Shown: positions 26,519 through 36,463, counted from the first letter of the stretch. The stretch is 63,360 nucleotides of DNA from Candidatus Methanoperedens sp. (GCA_021409285.1 JAGFND010000001.1:1-63360), one strand, 5' to 3'. The notes: a model not told the origin generated them from the sequence alone. Numbers and translations: made by a program.

Positions 26519-26598
26519 TTTATCCTCCATTTATAACGATGATGGTTTTCACCGTCATGCTCAAAAGTATCACTTTTATATTAAGTTTTCGTTATGAA

Positions 26599-28107
26599 TC
26601 ACATGAACCTTATTCCTTCGGGCATTACTTTGACTTTCTCCCTGAATGCATCCGGCCAGTCCTTCTGCTCAAAACCTTTCTGCGCAAGGAAGGTGCTTGC
26701 CCATCTTTCCAGTCCGATCCCGGAGCAGCCGCTCCAGACCTCCTTTCCTGACTGGAGCTTGACATTGAAGCCTTTTGGATACTTATCCCCGTTAACGCTG
26801 AGGTTCTGGAACTCAAGCCATTCGCCATCCTTTCCGCGATAAGGCAGCGGGGCCTCAAAATCGATCGTACCCACATCTTTCTGGCCTGTGAGCCCTATCA
26901 GCCCTTCCTGCGCCATGAACCAGGGCGTGACCCAGGCCATCCTCCATTCAAGATCAAGGATGTCGTTGAAAACATGCTTATAACATTCCTGCATCTCCTT
27001 TGAGTGTGCTAGCACCTGATCAGGAGTCCCGATAAAAAGAAGCTCGATCCTATGGAATTCATCCACTCTCTCCATGCCATGTATGCCGCCGCTTTCATAC
27101 CTGTGCGAGGTTCCTGAGCGGTCAAACACTTTGATCGGGAACGAGTCGTCAGATACTGTTTTTCCCTGCAGGAAAGGCCAGAAGGACGGACACTGCGCAT
27201 AGCACATACCTCCAAGGGGCTTGTCTATCTTTTCTGCGATAAGGTCAAGCGGAACTTCAAGTGTGACCCTGTAATGATCAATGACTTCTTCCCAGAACGC
27301 AGGATCTCTTGTTTTTGGAGGGCACACATAATATATCTCGGGATAAACACCTTTTGCATGACCCGAATGCTTCCACACCTCCCATGGAACAAGCTTGGGA
27401 AACATCATTTCTGTATAACCCAGAGGTATAACGACTTCTTCAAGGACTATCTGTTCAAAAGTCCGGAATATACGGGTCATCTGAGGGCCATGGATCCACT
27501 GCCCGCGTCCAGCCGCACGCTTTATCCAGCCGCGCTTCTCGGCTTCCACTGTCGGATCTCCAGTGAATTTCATTTCTTTTTTCTGGCTATCCCAGAGAAG
27601 GTCCCAATGCTCGCCTTTCCCGCCAAAGCTTTGTGCTGCTATCTTGTCCTCTATGAGAGAGATTATCCTGTCAGGGATCTTGTTCTCAAGTTCGGTTTCT
27701 CCAACATCAAGTGAAAGTGTTATCATCCCTTCTTTGAATTCAATGGTTTTCACGTGTGGGATCTTCTTCTGATGAAGTTCTTCTTTTGAGGGCATGGAAA
27801 CTATGAATTCTTCCACTTCCACACCTCTTACTCCGATCTTATGTCCTTTTCCAAGAACTCCTGCAAGTGGCTTTCGTAAACGTATGAATGCATCATGGGC
27901 ACGCAGATACCTGTCTGACTCGATATCAAAATAAACGCTTGCCCCCCTTATTTCCCATTTTGTAATCTTTGCGCCCCTGCCCGCAGGAACACCTTTCTGG
28001 AGGATGGTTTTTTTTGCCTCTTCAATGAACTTTTCTATGTCAGCGCGGGCAGCGGTTGCGTCAGCGCTTGTTCTGTAATTACCTTTTAAGTGAAAGTAAG
28101 GTTCCAT
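26599..28107 (-). CDS. serS: Seryl-tRNA synthetase, methanogenic type 2
   Basis: A 502-aa seryl-tRNA synthetase of the rare methanogen type. It has an N-terminal domain of about 170 residues that binds tRNA (start [14 protein letters not shown]) and no long coiled-coil arm, then a class II core. The zinc region includes [11 protein letters not shown] and [11 protein letters not shown], with motif 3 GIGLERWA at the end. This enzyme is restricted to methanogens and their relatives and so supports the lineage. It is read with hdrED but with 68 bp between. Confidence 0.94.
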   Translation of the reverse strand: MEPYFHLKGNYRTSADATAARADIEKFIEEAKKTILQKGVPAGRGAKITKWEIRGASVYFDIESDRYLRAHDAFIRLRKPLAGVLGKGHKIGVRGVEVEEFIVSMPSKEELHQKKIPHVKTIEFKEGMITLSLDVGETELENKIPDRIISLIEDKIAAQSFGGKGEHWDLLWDSQKKEMKFTGDPTVEAEKRGWIKRAAGRGQWIHGPQMTRIFRTFEQIVLEEVVIPLGYTEMMFPKLVPWEVWKHSGHAKGVYPEIYYVCPPKTRDPAFWEEVIDHYRVTLEVPLDLIAEKIDKPLGGMCYAQCPSFWPFLQGKTVSDDSFPIKVFDRSGTSHRYESGGIHGMERVDEFHRIELLFIGTPDQVLAHSKEMQECYKHVFNDILDLEWRMAWVTPWFMAQEGLIGLTGQKDVGTIDFEAPLPYRGKDGEWLEFQNLSVNGDKYPKGFNVKLQSGKEVWSGCSGIGLERWASTFLAQKGFEQKDWPDAFREKVKVMPEGIRFM

Positions 28108-28322
28108 TGTTTCATTCCTTTGAGTTATTGATCGGAAATCTTTCTTATTTTAGCTCTAATTAAGACTTATTTCTTATTAATAGTTACATGATACTATGAC
28201 ACTGTGGGTCAGAGAGCTTCAATGAATTTATCTTTAATTCCTCCTGGCACTTCAGTTTTCGTTATGCGCTTTATGTTGTATGTGTTTTCGTCCCTGCCTT
28301 AAAAGCTTAAATTAAAATATCA

Positions 28323-28339
28323 GTACAACCATATTGTAC
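28323..28339. promoter_or_regulatory. Palindromic operator of the AbrB-VapC pair
   Basis: GTACAA-ccata-TTGTAC is a perfect 6-bp inverted repeat with a 5-nt spacer. It ends 4 bp before the antitoxin ATG and lies downstream of the AT-rich AAATTAAAATATC promoter element. Antitoxins of the AbrB type bind such sites to repress their own operon (known for the family; here inferred). Confidence 0.55.
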
Positions 28340-28343
28340 AACT

Positions 28344-28583
28344 ATGCCTATTACAAAAGTCAGCCATAAGTTTCAGGTTGTAATTCCAAAAGAGATCAGA
28401 GAGTTTCTTGATATTTCAAAAGGTGATACCTTAGATGTTTATGGAAAAGATCATGAAATAATAATGAAAAAAATTCATTTACGAAAACCATTATCTTTGA
28501 AAAGCTTGAAAGGACTTGGAAAGGAAATATGGAAAGATGTTGATATTGAAGAATACATTAACAGGGAGAGAGACAGTTGGTAA
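28344..28583 (+). CDS. vapB: AbrB/SpoVT-type antitoxin
   Basis: A 79-aa protein with an N-terminal swapped-hairpin AbrB domain (VSHKFQVVIPKEIREFLDISKGDTLDV) and a charged C-terminal tail that likely wraps the toxin. It overlaps the PIN toxin by 7 bp. The two form a toxin-antitoxin unit. Confidence 0.88.
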   Translation: MPITKVSHKFQVVIPKEIREFLDISKGDTLDVYGKDHEIIMKKIHLRKPLSLKSLKGLGKEIWKDVDIEEYINRERDSW

Positions 28584-29023
28584 GCATTAAGCGAATAGGT
28601 CTTGATACCAATGTGCTGATGTATTATATTGAAGAACATCCACTTTTCTTAAGAAAAGTTGAACCATTGATAGATAAAATTGCAGACGGTAAAGCAACAG
28701 GTATAACCTCGTATGTAACTCTCCTTGAATTGCTTGTGAAACCTATTAAAGAAGGGAGATTAGACCTGGTTGATCAATACAAAATAATAGTGACAGATCA
28801 TCTTGAGATCGTACCTTTGGACGAACAGGTCGCTGTAAAGGCAGCAGAATTAAGGGCAAGATATGGGATAAGGACACCAGATGCAATACAACTTTCATCG
28901 GTGATCAGCAAGAAAGGCGAAGTCTTCATAACCAATGACATTAAATTAAGAGATGTGGAGGAAATCAAGGTTATGACCATTGATGATATCGATATGGATT
29001 TTCATAAAGTGTGTCAACCCTGA
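28577..29023 (+). CDS. vapC: PIN-domain toxin (VapC family)
   Basis: A 148-aa PIN-domain ribonuclease. The acidic residues of the Mg site are visible: D in GLDTNVLMYY (near 10), E in TLLELLVKP, D in RTPDAIQLS and D in FITNDIKLR. Start is TTG at 28577, overlapping the antitoxin stop. Target RNA cannot be told from sequence. Confidence 0.88.
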   Translation: MVSIKRIGLDTNVLMYYIEEHPLFLRKVEPLIDKIADGKATGITSYVTLLELLVKPIKEGRLDLVDQYKIIVTDHLEIVPLDEQVAVKAAELRARYGIRTPDAIQLSSVISKKGEVFITNDIKLRDVEEIKVMTIDDIDMDFHKVCQP

Positions 29024-29159
29024 TTTTGAAATCTTCCTCGGATAAAAAGCTATTTTTAATACAAACCCATATGGTCAAAAAATGGTCAAGTTCGAATGGG
29101 TTTATGATAAGAATCTGATATTGAGAAAAAATGAAAGAAATAAAATTTAATAGAGAAGC

Positions 29160-31355
29160 ATGAAAATACAAGATCTCAACCTATCAACTCAGATAAAACA
29201 ATTCTACACTGATTCAGGCATAACCTCACTATATCCCCCACAGTCAGACGCAATAGATGCCGGGCTTATTGAAGGAAAGAATGTGGTTGCTGCCATACCA
29301 ACAGCATCAGGCAAAACCCTTCTTGCAGAATTCGCCATGCTAAGATCGATACTAAATGAACAGCAAAGAGGAAAGGCGCTCTATATCGTTCCCTTGCGCG
29401 CTCTTGCTTCTGAGAAATACGACCGGTTCCGCGGTTTTTCCGGGATAAAGAAAAACAATGACAGGGAGATATCAACAGGTATAGCCACAGGTGACTTTGA
29501 TTCCCGTGATGACTGGCTAGGGCAATTTGATATCATTGTGGCCACATCTGAAAAAGTAGATTCCCTCCTTAGAAATGGCAGCCGATGGATGGGAGAGATA
29601 ACGGTAGTGGTAGTGGATGAGATACATCTCATCGATTCGCCAGACCGCGGGCCAACACTTGAGATAGTACTTGCAAAACTCATGCGCATGAACCCGAAAA
29701 TGCAGATAATAGCGCTGTCTGCTACCATCGGCAATGCAAACGAGATTGCAAAATGGCTGCATGCCGCGCTTGTGGTGAGCAACTGGCGCCCCATAGAATT
29801 GAGAGAAGGTGTTTTTTTTGGAAACGCAATAAACTTTGTGAACAGCCAGAGAGGGATCAAAGAAACCCATAAAGACCCTGTAATATCCCTTGCCACCGAT
29901 ACATTGGGTGAAGGCGGTCAGTGCCTTGTTTTTGAGAGCAGCCGAAAAAACACCGAAGGACAGGCAATGCGAATGGCAACGGCAATTTCATCACTCATTC
30001 GGGGTGGAACAAAAGAAAAATTGAAAGTCCTTGCGAATGAGATAAATGAGTCGAGCGAAGTAGAAACTGCAAGGAAACTTGCAAAGTGCGTTGAGAACGG
30101 GAGTGCATTCCATCATGCCGGTCTTATCTCAGAGCAGCGAAAGATCATAGAAAATGGGTTCAGGAAAGGGCTCATCAAAGTTATCGCGGCTACGCCGACA
30201 CTGGCCGCTGGGCTAAATCTCCCGGCGCGAAGGGTCATAATAAAAGGATACAGGCGTTATGATGTCAATTTTGGACAGACACCAATTCCTGTGCTTGAAT
30301 ACAAACAGATGGCGGGACGTGCAGGAAGACCGCATCTTGACCCATATGGAGAATCCGTACTTATCGCAAAAACCTTAGATGAAATGGAAGAGCTCATGAG
30401 GCAGTATGTCCTTTCTGATGTCGAGAAGATATGGTCAAAACTCGGTTCTGAGAACGCGCTTCGAACACATATCCTTTCAACTATTGTGACAGGTTTTGCA
30501 CGGAGCATGGCAGAATTACTTGATTTTATGGGCGCAACTTTCTATTCTGTCCAGCAGGAACCCGGGAGCCTTAAAGTTATTATTGAGAAAGTGATCGAAT
30601 TCCTCGTTGTTAAAAAGATGGTCATTGAACAGAACGGTCTTTTCCCGACACGTCTTGGGGAGCTGGTATCGCGGCTATATATCGATCCTATGTCTGCTTC
30701 AATAATTATCGAAGGACTTGACATGATTGATGAAAAACCGATCTTGTATACCGAATTTACTCTCCTTCATCTTGTCAGCAGGACCCCGGATATGCGACAA
30801 TTGTATCTGCGGTCGAATGATTATGAATGGTTAAGCGACATCGTTATGGAACACAATACAGAATTTGTTCAAATACCGCCACAGTTCAAAACGGATTACG
30901 AATGGTTCCTTTCAGAGGTCAAGACCGCATGCGTAATGCTTGACTGGATAAATGAGAAAAAAGAAGATGAAATTGTCAATAGATTCGGCATCGGAGAAGG
31001 CGATATAAGGGCTCTCGCAGAAACAACACAGTGGCTTGTGCATTCGATGGCAGAAATCGGGAGTTTCCTAAAAAAGTCGACTGCAAAGAAGGCACACGAA
31101 CTTGTTCAGCGCGTGGAATACGGAGCGAGCCCAGAGCTTCTTGACCTTATCCAGATACGAGGAATAGGAAGAGTAAGGTCACGAAAGCTGTTCAATGCAG
31201 GATATCACGATATGGAGGTACTGAGAATGGCTGATCAGAATGCGATAGCGAAGATAATAGGCACAAAAACGGCCATTAAAGTTTTGAAACAGATCGGTAC
31301 AACCGTATCGCTAAAAGAAGAACAGAGAAGTTTGCGGGATTTCAATAAACTTTAA
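29160..31355 (+). CDS. hel308: Ski2-like DNA helicase Hel308
   Basis: A 731-aa superfamily 2 helicase that unwinds lagging strands at stalled forks. Motif I is AAIPTASGKTLLAEFAML, motif II VVVDEIHLID, motif III LSATIGNA, and motif VI QMAGRAGRP. The C-terminal part holds the ratchet helices and an HhH-like segment (LIQIRGIGRVRSRKLFNAG, near 660). Length fits archaeal Hel308. It stands alone with the next gene (uppS) 36 bp on, on the same strand. Confidence 0.93.
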   Translation: MKIQDLNLSTQIKQFYTDSGITSLYPPQSDAIDAGLIEGKNVVAAIPTASGKTLLAEFAMLRSILNEQQRGKALYIVPLRALASEKYDRFRGFSGIKKNNDREISTGIATGDFDSRDDWLGQFDIIVATSEKVDSLLRNGSRWMGEITVVVVDEIHLIDSPDRGPTLEIVLAKLMRMNPKMQIIALSATIGNANEIAKWLHAALVVSNWRPIELREGVFFGNAINFVNSQRGIKETHKDPVISLATDTLGEGGQCLVFESSRKNTEGQAMRMATAISSLIRGGTKEKLKVLANEINESSEVETARKLAKCVENGSAFHHAGLISEQRKIIENGFRKGLIKVIAATPTLAAGLNLPARRVIIKGYRRYDVNFGQTPIPVLEYKQMAGRAGRPHLDPYGESVLIAKTLDEMEELMRQYVLSDVEKIWSKLGSENALRTHILSTIVTGFARSMAELLDFMGATFYSVQQEPGSLKVIIEKVIEFLVVKKMVIEQNGLFPTRLGELVSRLYIDPMSASIIIEGLDMIDEKPILYTEFTLLHLVSRTPDMRQLYLRSNDYEWLSDIVMEHNTEFVQIPPQFKTDYEWFLSEVKTACVMLDWINEKKEDEIVNRFGIGEGDIRALAETTQWLVHSMAEIGSFLKKSTAKKAHELVQRVEYGASPELLDLIQIRGIGRVRSRKLFNAGYHDMEVLRMADQNAIAKIIGTKTAIKVLKQIGTTVSLKEEQRSLRDFNKL

Positions 31356-31391
31356 TATATGTTTGATAATCATTAAGGGGAGTGAAAAAGA

Positions 31392-32339
31392 TTGAGTATA
31401 TTTGAAAAATTTCTGTATGGAAGTTATGAGACTTTACTTGTAAAAGAGATAAAGGATCATCCGGTCCCTTCACATGTGGCTATCATCATGGATGGCAACA
31501 GACGCTTTGCGGAAAAACATGGTCTAATGCGATATTATGGTCATGTAAAGGGAGCCGATACTACAGAGAATGTCCTTGATTGGAGTTTTGATCTTGGAAT
31601 AAAACAGCTTACTGTATATGCTTTTTCGACTGAGAATTTTGAAAGGACTGATGATGAGAAAAAAAAGCTTTTTGATCTTATAGGTTTCAAGTTTGATAAA
31701 ATATGCAGCGATGAACGCACTCACAGCCGCCGCATGAGAGTAAGGGTGCTCGGACAGATAAACCTTCTCCCCCCGGATCTGAAAGCGGCTGCCAAAAGAG
31801 CCGAAGAAACCACAAAAAATTATAATGGTGTTTATCTCAATGTGGCGCTTGCATACGGCGGAAGGCAGGAGCTTGTGGATGCAACCCGAAAAATGGCAGC
31901 AAAGATTAGAAATGCCAAATTATCGCTGAAGGACATCAATGAGGATGTGATTTCAAGGAACCTGTATCCGTCAAGTGGCTCGTTGCCATATGTAGATCTT
32001 ATAGTGAGGACAGGTGGGGATGAACGAATCTCAAATTTCCTTCCGTGGCAGACGAACGGGAATGAATGTGCAGCCTATTTCTGTGCTCCTTTCTGGCCTG
32101 AGTTCAGGAGGATCGATTTCTTAAGGGCTATACGCACATATCAGACACGTGAACATGAGAGGCAGAAGAACACTGTTTTGAGAGTTGTGAAATTGTTGAG
32201 CTATTATGGAAAAGTGGAAGTGGAAGATGTGATATCGATGTCAAGGGAGTACCTAGATGTCCCAAAAGGCGAAGTCGTAAAGATAATCAATGAGCTGGCA
32301 CGCCATAATGTAGTCATGCATAGCATGATAAAGTGGTGA
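31392..32339 (+). CDS. uppS: cis-Prenyl (undecaprenyl-type) diphosphate synthase
   Basis: A 315-aa cis-prenyltransferase that makes the polyprenyl carrier for glycosylation. Marks are HVAIIMDGNRRFA with the catalytic aspartate, YAFSTENFER, YGGRQELVDA and DLIVRTGGDERISNFLPWQ. The start is TTG at 31392 with GGGGAGTG about 7 nt upstream. Length exceeds bacterial UppS (about 250) mainly by a C-terminal extension, as in other archaea. Confidence 0.93.
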   Translation: MSIFEKFLYGSYETLLVKEIKDHPVPSHVAIIMDGNRRFAEKHGLMRYYGHVKGADTTENVLDWSFDLGIKQLTVYAFSTENFERTDDEKKKLFDLIGFKFDKICSDERTHSRRMRVRVLGQINLLPPDLKAAAKRAEETTKNYNGVYLNVALAYGGRQELVDATRKMAAKIRNAKLSLKDINEDVISRNLYPSSGSLPYVDLIVRTGGDERISNFLPWQTNGNECAAYFCAPFWPEFRRIDFLRAIRTYQTREHERQKNTVLRVVKLLSYYGKVEVEDVISMSREYLDVPKGEVVKIINELARHNVVMHSMIKW

Positions 32340-32401
32340 GACCCGGATCATATCATAACAAAATATATCTATCGAAATACTATATTACCCGATGTGAACA
32401 C

Positions 32402-33523
32402 ATGAAAAAATTAAATGAATATATATTATCAATACTTATGATCGTTTTTTTGATTATTCCCGCATATGGATATCCCCCTGGAATGGGAGGGGGTACCGGG
32501 ACAATAAACAATGCAATTGTGCAATCTGACCCCGGAAACATGACATCATCTGATCAGGATATCAGATTACTCCAGCATCTTGTGGAAGTAGATTCGATCC
32601 AGTTGAGTTCAGAGAATAAATTGTTAATACATGAGACACTCATTTTCAAAAATACCGGAGTAAATAATTTTTCAGGTATTTTGAAAACGTGGGTTCCTGA
32701 CGGAATAGAAGGTATCAATATCACAAGAATGTCAATGATTGATGGAAGTCCGGAGTATCCACTCCAGCCTATCCAGAACGGGAATATCATTGAATGGCAG
32801 GACATTATCAATTCAGGCAATCTTCCTCCACTTTATTCCATAGAATATGCGCTCAAATCTGAATCCACTGGAAAACTGACTGGAACACAGACATTCACGA
32901 AGAAACTGGCAGTTCCCACAATAATCAATTATAATTATGAAGGAAAGCCTGGTCTCCCTGCTATTGTTATTAAGGTCACAGGTCCAGCTGGCAGTTCAGT
33001 TGAACTTCTGGATGGGAACGGGAATAAATTAACTGCTGATAATATAAGCGAAGATGGCAATTCAAAAATATACAGGTTCCGGACCCCTCAATTCAAGGAG
33101 GTAGAAATACAGATATCAAGATCTTCCGTGAGTTCTTCACAGATCACGGGTTATGTGATCATCGGTATTTTGATATTGCTCGTAATATCTTACCCGATCC
33201 TGAGGAAGAAAAGTAAAAAGATAAAAGGATTTGAAGAAAAATTTCAAGGTTCTTTGAAAGGCCGCGAAGAAAAAGGCAGTAAAGAGGAAACTTCAGGTGA
33301 TGAAGTCGATCTTGAAGCGACACAGGCTGAAGATGATACAGAATTATCGACAAAAACAAAAGAGGAGCTTGTATCTAAAAAGAACGATCTTATTTCCAGG
33401 CTTGAAAAACTGAAAAAAGACTATGCAGATGGGAATCTGATGGATGAGGAATACGAAGAATTAAGAATCCCATACCAGAGAAACCTCAAGAAGATCAATA
33501 GAATTCTTGAAAAGATGGAATAG
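32402..33523 (+). CDS. Membrane-anchored surface protein with C-terminal coiled coil
   Basis: A 373-aa protein (ATG at 32402; the frame is open further upstream). Signal peptide at about 1-24 (ends IIPAYG), then a beta-rich outer domain with NFSGILKTWVPDGIEG-type repeats to about 245. A single membrane helix (ITGYVIIGILILLVISYPIL, about 251-270) and an acidic cytoplasmic tail with a coiled coil close it (EELVSKKNDLISRLEKLKKDY, then MDEEYEELRIPYQR), which resembles an SHOCT-like tail. The function is unknown. It ends 2 bp from the pdxT stop and is convergent with it. Confidence 0.7.
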   Translation: MKKLNEYILSILMIVFLIIPAYGYPPGMGGGTGTINNAIVQSDPGNMTSSDQDIRLLQHLVEVDSIQLSSENKLLIHETLIFKNTGVNNFSGILKTWVPDGIEGINITRMSMIDGSPEYPLQPIQNGNIIEWQDIINSGNLPPLYSIEYALKSESTGKLTGTQTFTKKLAVPTIINYNYEGKPGLPAIVIKVTGPAGSSVELLDGNGNKLTADNISEDGNSKIYRFRTPQFKEVEIQISRSSVSSSQITGYVIIGILILLVISYPILRKKSKKIKGFEEKFQGSLKGREEKGSKEETSGDEVDLEATQAEDDTELSTKTKEELVSKKNDLISRLEKLKKDYADGNLMDEEYEELRIPYQRNLKKINRILEKME

Positions 33524-33524
33524 A

Positions 33525-34118
33525 TCAGCGAAGCATCTTCAGGAAATACTGATGTATCCTGATATCCTTCGTTAATTCAGGGTGGAATGCCAGGGTAAGC
33601 AGGTTTTTCTGTCTTGCAGAAACGATGCGGCCGGTGTATTGTGAAAGGATTTCAACATCCTTTCCATAAGAAGTAATGCAGGGCGCTCTGATGAATACCG
33701 CATTAAAAGGCAAATCAAGGCCCTTAAAATCAATGAGATGTTCGAACGATTCCTTCTGTCGTCCGAAGGCGTTCCTGTTCACAGTGGCATCCATCAGGCC
33801 AAGCAGCGGCTGTCCTGTCTTTCTCACCTGGTCATCACCATTTTTTGCAAGCAATACCATTCCCGCACATGTTCCCATTATTGGAATACCGGATTGAGCT
33901 GCAGTTCTGATTTCAGAAGCTATCCCCTCTCGCTCAAGCAGAAGTCCGATGGTCGTGCTCTCGCCTCCGGGGATTATCAATGCATCGCATGCAGGAACGA
34001 TACCTTTATGTTTTATTCTTACGACCTCTGCTTCACGTTTTTCAATTCTTAGCGCTCGGAGGATTGCATCTTCGTGCTCTCTGATGTTTCCCTGTATTGC
34101 GATGACTCCAATTTGCAT
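33525..34118 (-). CDS. pdxT: Pyridoxal 5'-phosphate synthase, glutaminase subunit
   Basis: A 197-aa class I glutaminase. It starts IGVIAIQGNIREHEDAI, has GGESTTIG at the oxyanion strand, the nucleophile cysteine in GTCAGMVLLA and the His-Glu pair in TLAFHPELTKD. It hands ammonia to PdxS in vitamin B6 synthesis. PdxS is not in the window. Confidence 0.93.
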   Translation of the reverse strand: MQIGVIAIQGNIREHEDAILRALRIEKREAEVVRIKHKGIVPACDALIIPGGESTTIGLLLEREGIASEIRTAAQSGIPIMGTCAGMVLLAKNGDDQVRKTGQPLLGLMDATVNRNAFGRQKESFEHLIDFKGLDLPFNAVFIRAPCITSYGKDVEILSQYTGRIVSARQKNLLTLAFHPELTKDIRIHQYFLKMLR

Positions 34119-34267
34119 TGGCTTTACTTAATAGATGAGGATATAAAATAACCTATGGTCATCCGGGGAAAAAATAAAAATGAAACAATTTTTTTTAAGT
34201 TATCTTATTGACAGAAATGTATATAAATCATTAAAAAGAATTTATTGAGTTAACAGGAGTAGAGATT

Positions 34268-34837
34268 ATGGACAAAAAAAATAAAACATATATTTTAGTC
34301 ATCATTTTTTTTATCATGGGACTGATAATAGGATATGCAGTCCATAGACCGGCGATCATCGAGCAGATCAAGTATGTCAATGTGACAACAGTTTCGACTG
34401 AAACTCCAGCAATTGAAGAAACTATCATACCGGCAACCCTGACACCCATTGTGACCCTCACTGTGACACCCATTGTGACCCCTCCTGCTCCGACGGCAAT
34501 GCAAACACCAACCCCCAGTGATTTCATGGTTAAGCGATATGATCCGGCAACTGATAAACCCACAAGGACAATAGAACTGAAGAACTACAGGGCAAATCCG
34601 GACACTTTGTCAATTTATCTGAGTGATTCGGTTTTGATCGAGTTAATTGACACCTCATTGCAGAATCCTGTGACCCTGATCTTCAATTCAACCGTCATGG
34701 AAAACCTTGGTACTTCCGGGAAAAGGCTTGTTACTTTTAATAAAAAAGGAACATACACTTATAGGGCAATTATTTCTCAAAGTGATCCTGCCATAATACC
34801 GGGAGAATACGCAACAGGGACCATAATTGTAAATTAA
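34268..34837 (+). CDS. Membrane-anchored protein with Thr/Pro linker and cupredoxin-like domain
   Basis: A 189-aa protein with an N-terminal membrane helix (about 7-24), a Thr/Pro/Val linker (about 36-80) and a beta-sandwich (about 85-189) that resembles cupredoxin-fold domains (TIELKNYRANPDTLSI...GTYTYRAII...GTIIVN). The usual copper ligands (His, Cys, Met) are not seen at the expected places. It is outward-facing. TATATAAAT at about 34217 and AGGAG before ATG support expression. The function is unknown. Confidence 0.65.
   Translation: MDKKNKTYILVIIFFIMGLIIGYAVHRPAIIEQIKYVNVTTVSTETPAIEETIIPATLTPIVTLTVTPIVTPPAPTAMQTPTPSDFMVKRYDPATDKPTRTIELKNYRANPDTLSIYLSDSVLIELIDTSLQNPVTLIFNSTVMENLGTSGKRLVTFNKKGTYTYRAIISQSDPAIIPGEYATGTIIVN
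34440..34481 (+). repeat. Tandem 24-nt repeat in the Thr/Pro linker
   Basis: TGACACCCATTGTGACCC occurs at 34440-34457 and again at 34464-34481, encoding TPIVT units. It lies wholly within the linker of the gene at 34268-34837 and could vary in copy number between strains. Confidence 0.6.
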
Positions 34838-35541
34838 GAGTAATATTTCAGGGCCCCGAGAGCATTGATTATCTGAGGCTCACGGGGTATCAATACTTTT
34901 TTTTGCAGGATATCCCGAAGAGCGCTGACCATCCCCTCATTTTTCACAGTCCCCCCGATAAGAACGATTGTTTCGCCTTCCGGGATCATAAACGATATCC
35001 TTCGCGCAAAAGCATAATGCATCCCTGCTATGACCTCCTCCTTTGAAAAACCGGCAACAAGCTGCGAGATCATCTCCGAGATCGCAAAAACGCCGCAAGT
35101 ATTATTGATATCAGGGATGCGTTTTGCCCTGGAATGCAATAGGCCAAGATCTTTTAATTCGATCTTAAAGTAATTTGCCACGAACTCAAGGAATGCTCCT
35201 GTTCCTGCGCTGCATTTATCGTTTATCACAAAGTTGTTTTTCCTGATATCAATTACCTTCGTATCCTGTCCTCCGATATCCACTATAACATCAGCATACG
35301 GAAAATAATGCTTAACACCATACCTGGCTGCTGTTATTTCCGTAAGTGTGGCTTTATGAGGGACAGAATTCTTAAAATACCCTGTTGAGATTATTTCATC
35401 GTCTTTTATCCCTCTGATGAGATCTTTCCAGTTGTGTGTACCCGTTATCCGGAAGATCACTTCGCCATCTGTGATCTTTACCATTTTTGCAGTTGTACTG
35501 CCAACATCAAGTCCTATCAAGCATCTCCCTGAAGGCTTCAA
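34834..35541 (-). CDS. ASKHA ATPase, 2-hydroxyacyl-CoA dehydratase activase-like
   Basis: A 235-aa ATPase of the BadF/BcrA/HgdC type. ATP-site marks are LDVGSTTAK (11-19) and DIGGQDTKVI. The bridging [4Fe-4S] cluster of the homodimer is bound by C110 (NDKCSAGTGAFLE) and C149 (INNTCGVFAISEM). Such activators inject low-potential electrons into a partner cluster with ATP hydrolysis. Its coding end overlaps by 35 bp the gene for its probable partner upstream (35507-36463), so the two are one unit. Confidence 0.85.
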   Translation of the reverse strand: MKPSGRCLIGLDVGSTTAKMVKITDGEVIFRITGTHNWKDLIRGIKDDEIISTGYFKNSVPHKATLTEITAARYGVKHYFPYADVIVDIGGQDTKVIDIRKNNFVINDKCSAGTGAFLEFVANYFKIELKDLGLLHSRAKRIPDINNTCGVFAISEMISQLVAGFSKEEVIAGMHYAFARRISFMIPEGETIVLIGGTVKNEGMVSALRDILQKKVLIPREPQIINALGALKYYS

Positions 35542-36463
35542 GTCTCAGTTTGATCTGCTGGGGGGTTTTTCCCGGCAGGTCTCCCTGTATCGTCAATATG
35601 GGAAAATCGAGTTCTTCTCTGAAAACCTCATCTTCCAGCATATGGTGGCATGAAAATTGAGTATAATGTATGATCCCATCGATCTTTCTTCTTTCAAGTT
35701 CTTTTTGGAGAAACTCGATCCTGAGATCAAGCGGCCGGGCGAATGTATAATCACAATAATCCCTGGCAAGGCTCTTGATATCTTTCCCTGTGTGCCGGAT
35801 GAATTCAGAAGGAAGCTCGTCAAATACTATGTGCAGGCCAAGTGATTGCGCTATTTCATGGAAATCATGGTATATCGGAGGAACTCCTATCATAGCCACC
35901 CTGTTGTTCATATGGATCTTGATTTCTTTGATGGAAGCGATGTCCTTCCGGAATTTATTTATATCGCCGCAAAGGTCTGAAAAAGATATCAGTGATCTAA
36001 AAGCTTCGCCCGGTGATATCTTTCCTGCGCTTCTTTTTTTATCTATTTTTTTCCCTATTTTCTTTAGTTCTATAATCTCTTTGAAAAGTTCTGGCTTTTG
36101 AATGGATCCGAGAAAATACGAAAGATCATATAATTCTGATTCCATATATTGTGGATCGCCATCGAAAGGATAGAAGAAAAAGTGCGTGGGAATTCCTGAC
36201 CGAGATGCTTTTTGCCCGTCCACAAGAGCATTATGGCAGTCGCCTCCTGCTACTACGATAAAAGAATCTATTCTTATCTCACCTTTTGTTATCATCTCTT
36301 TCCAGATAGCTGTCCAGGCGCAAAGCTTGTTGACTGGATAGCTCCTGGATGCAGGTATGACGTTATTGACATCAAAAGGTTCCTGGCCGCATGCGAAGAT
36401 GAGTTCGGGGGGGACAAGTGCTGTTATTCCGATCTTTTTCACAGGCTTCAGATATACCTGCAT
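35507..36463 (-). CDS. 2-Hydroxyacyl-CoA dehydratase D-like / double-cubane-type protein
   Basis: A 318-aa protein of the HgdB/BcrC/FldC family. Cysteines that could bind a cluster are C48 (NKLCAWTAI), C76 (AGGDCHNAL) and C262 (QFSCHHMLED), besides C25, C165 and C227. The classical dehydratases need two such subunits; only one is present, as in double-cubane cluster proteins that work as homodimers with one activase. Which small molecule is reduced is not known. It may also act in an archaea-specific cofactor pathway (inference). It overlaps the activase gene. Confidence 0.8.
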   Translation of the reverse strand: MQVYLKPVKKIGITALVPPELIFACGQEPFDVNNVIPASRSYPVNKLCAWTAIWKEMITKGEIRIDSFIVVAGGDCHNALVDGQKASRSGIPTHFFFYPFDGDPQYMESELYDLSYFLGSIQKPELFKEIIELKKIGKKIDKKRSAGKISPGEAFRSLISFSDLCGDINKFRKDIASIKEIKIHMNNRVAMIGVPPIYHDFHEIAQSLGLHIVFDELPSEFIRHTGKDIKSLARDYCDYTFARPLDLRIEFLQKELERRKIDGIIHYTQFSCHHMLEDEVFREELDFPILTIQGDLPGKTPQQIKLRLEAFREMLDRT

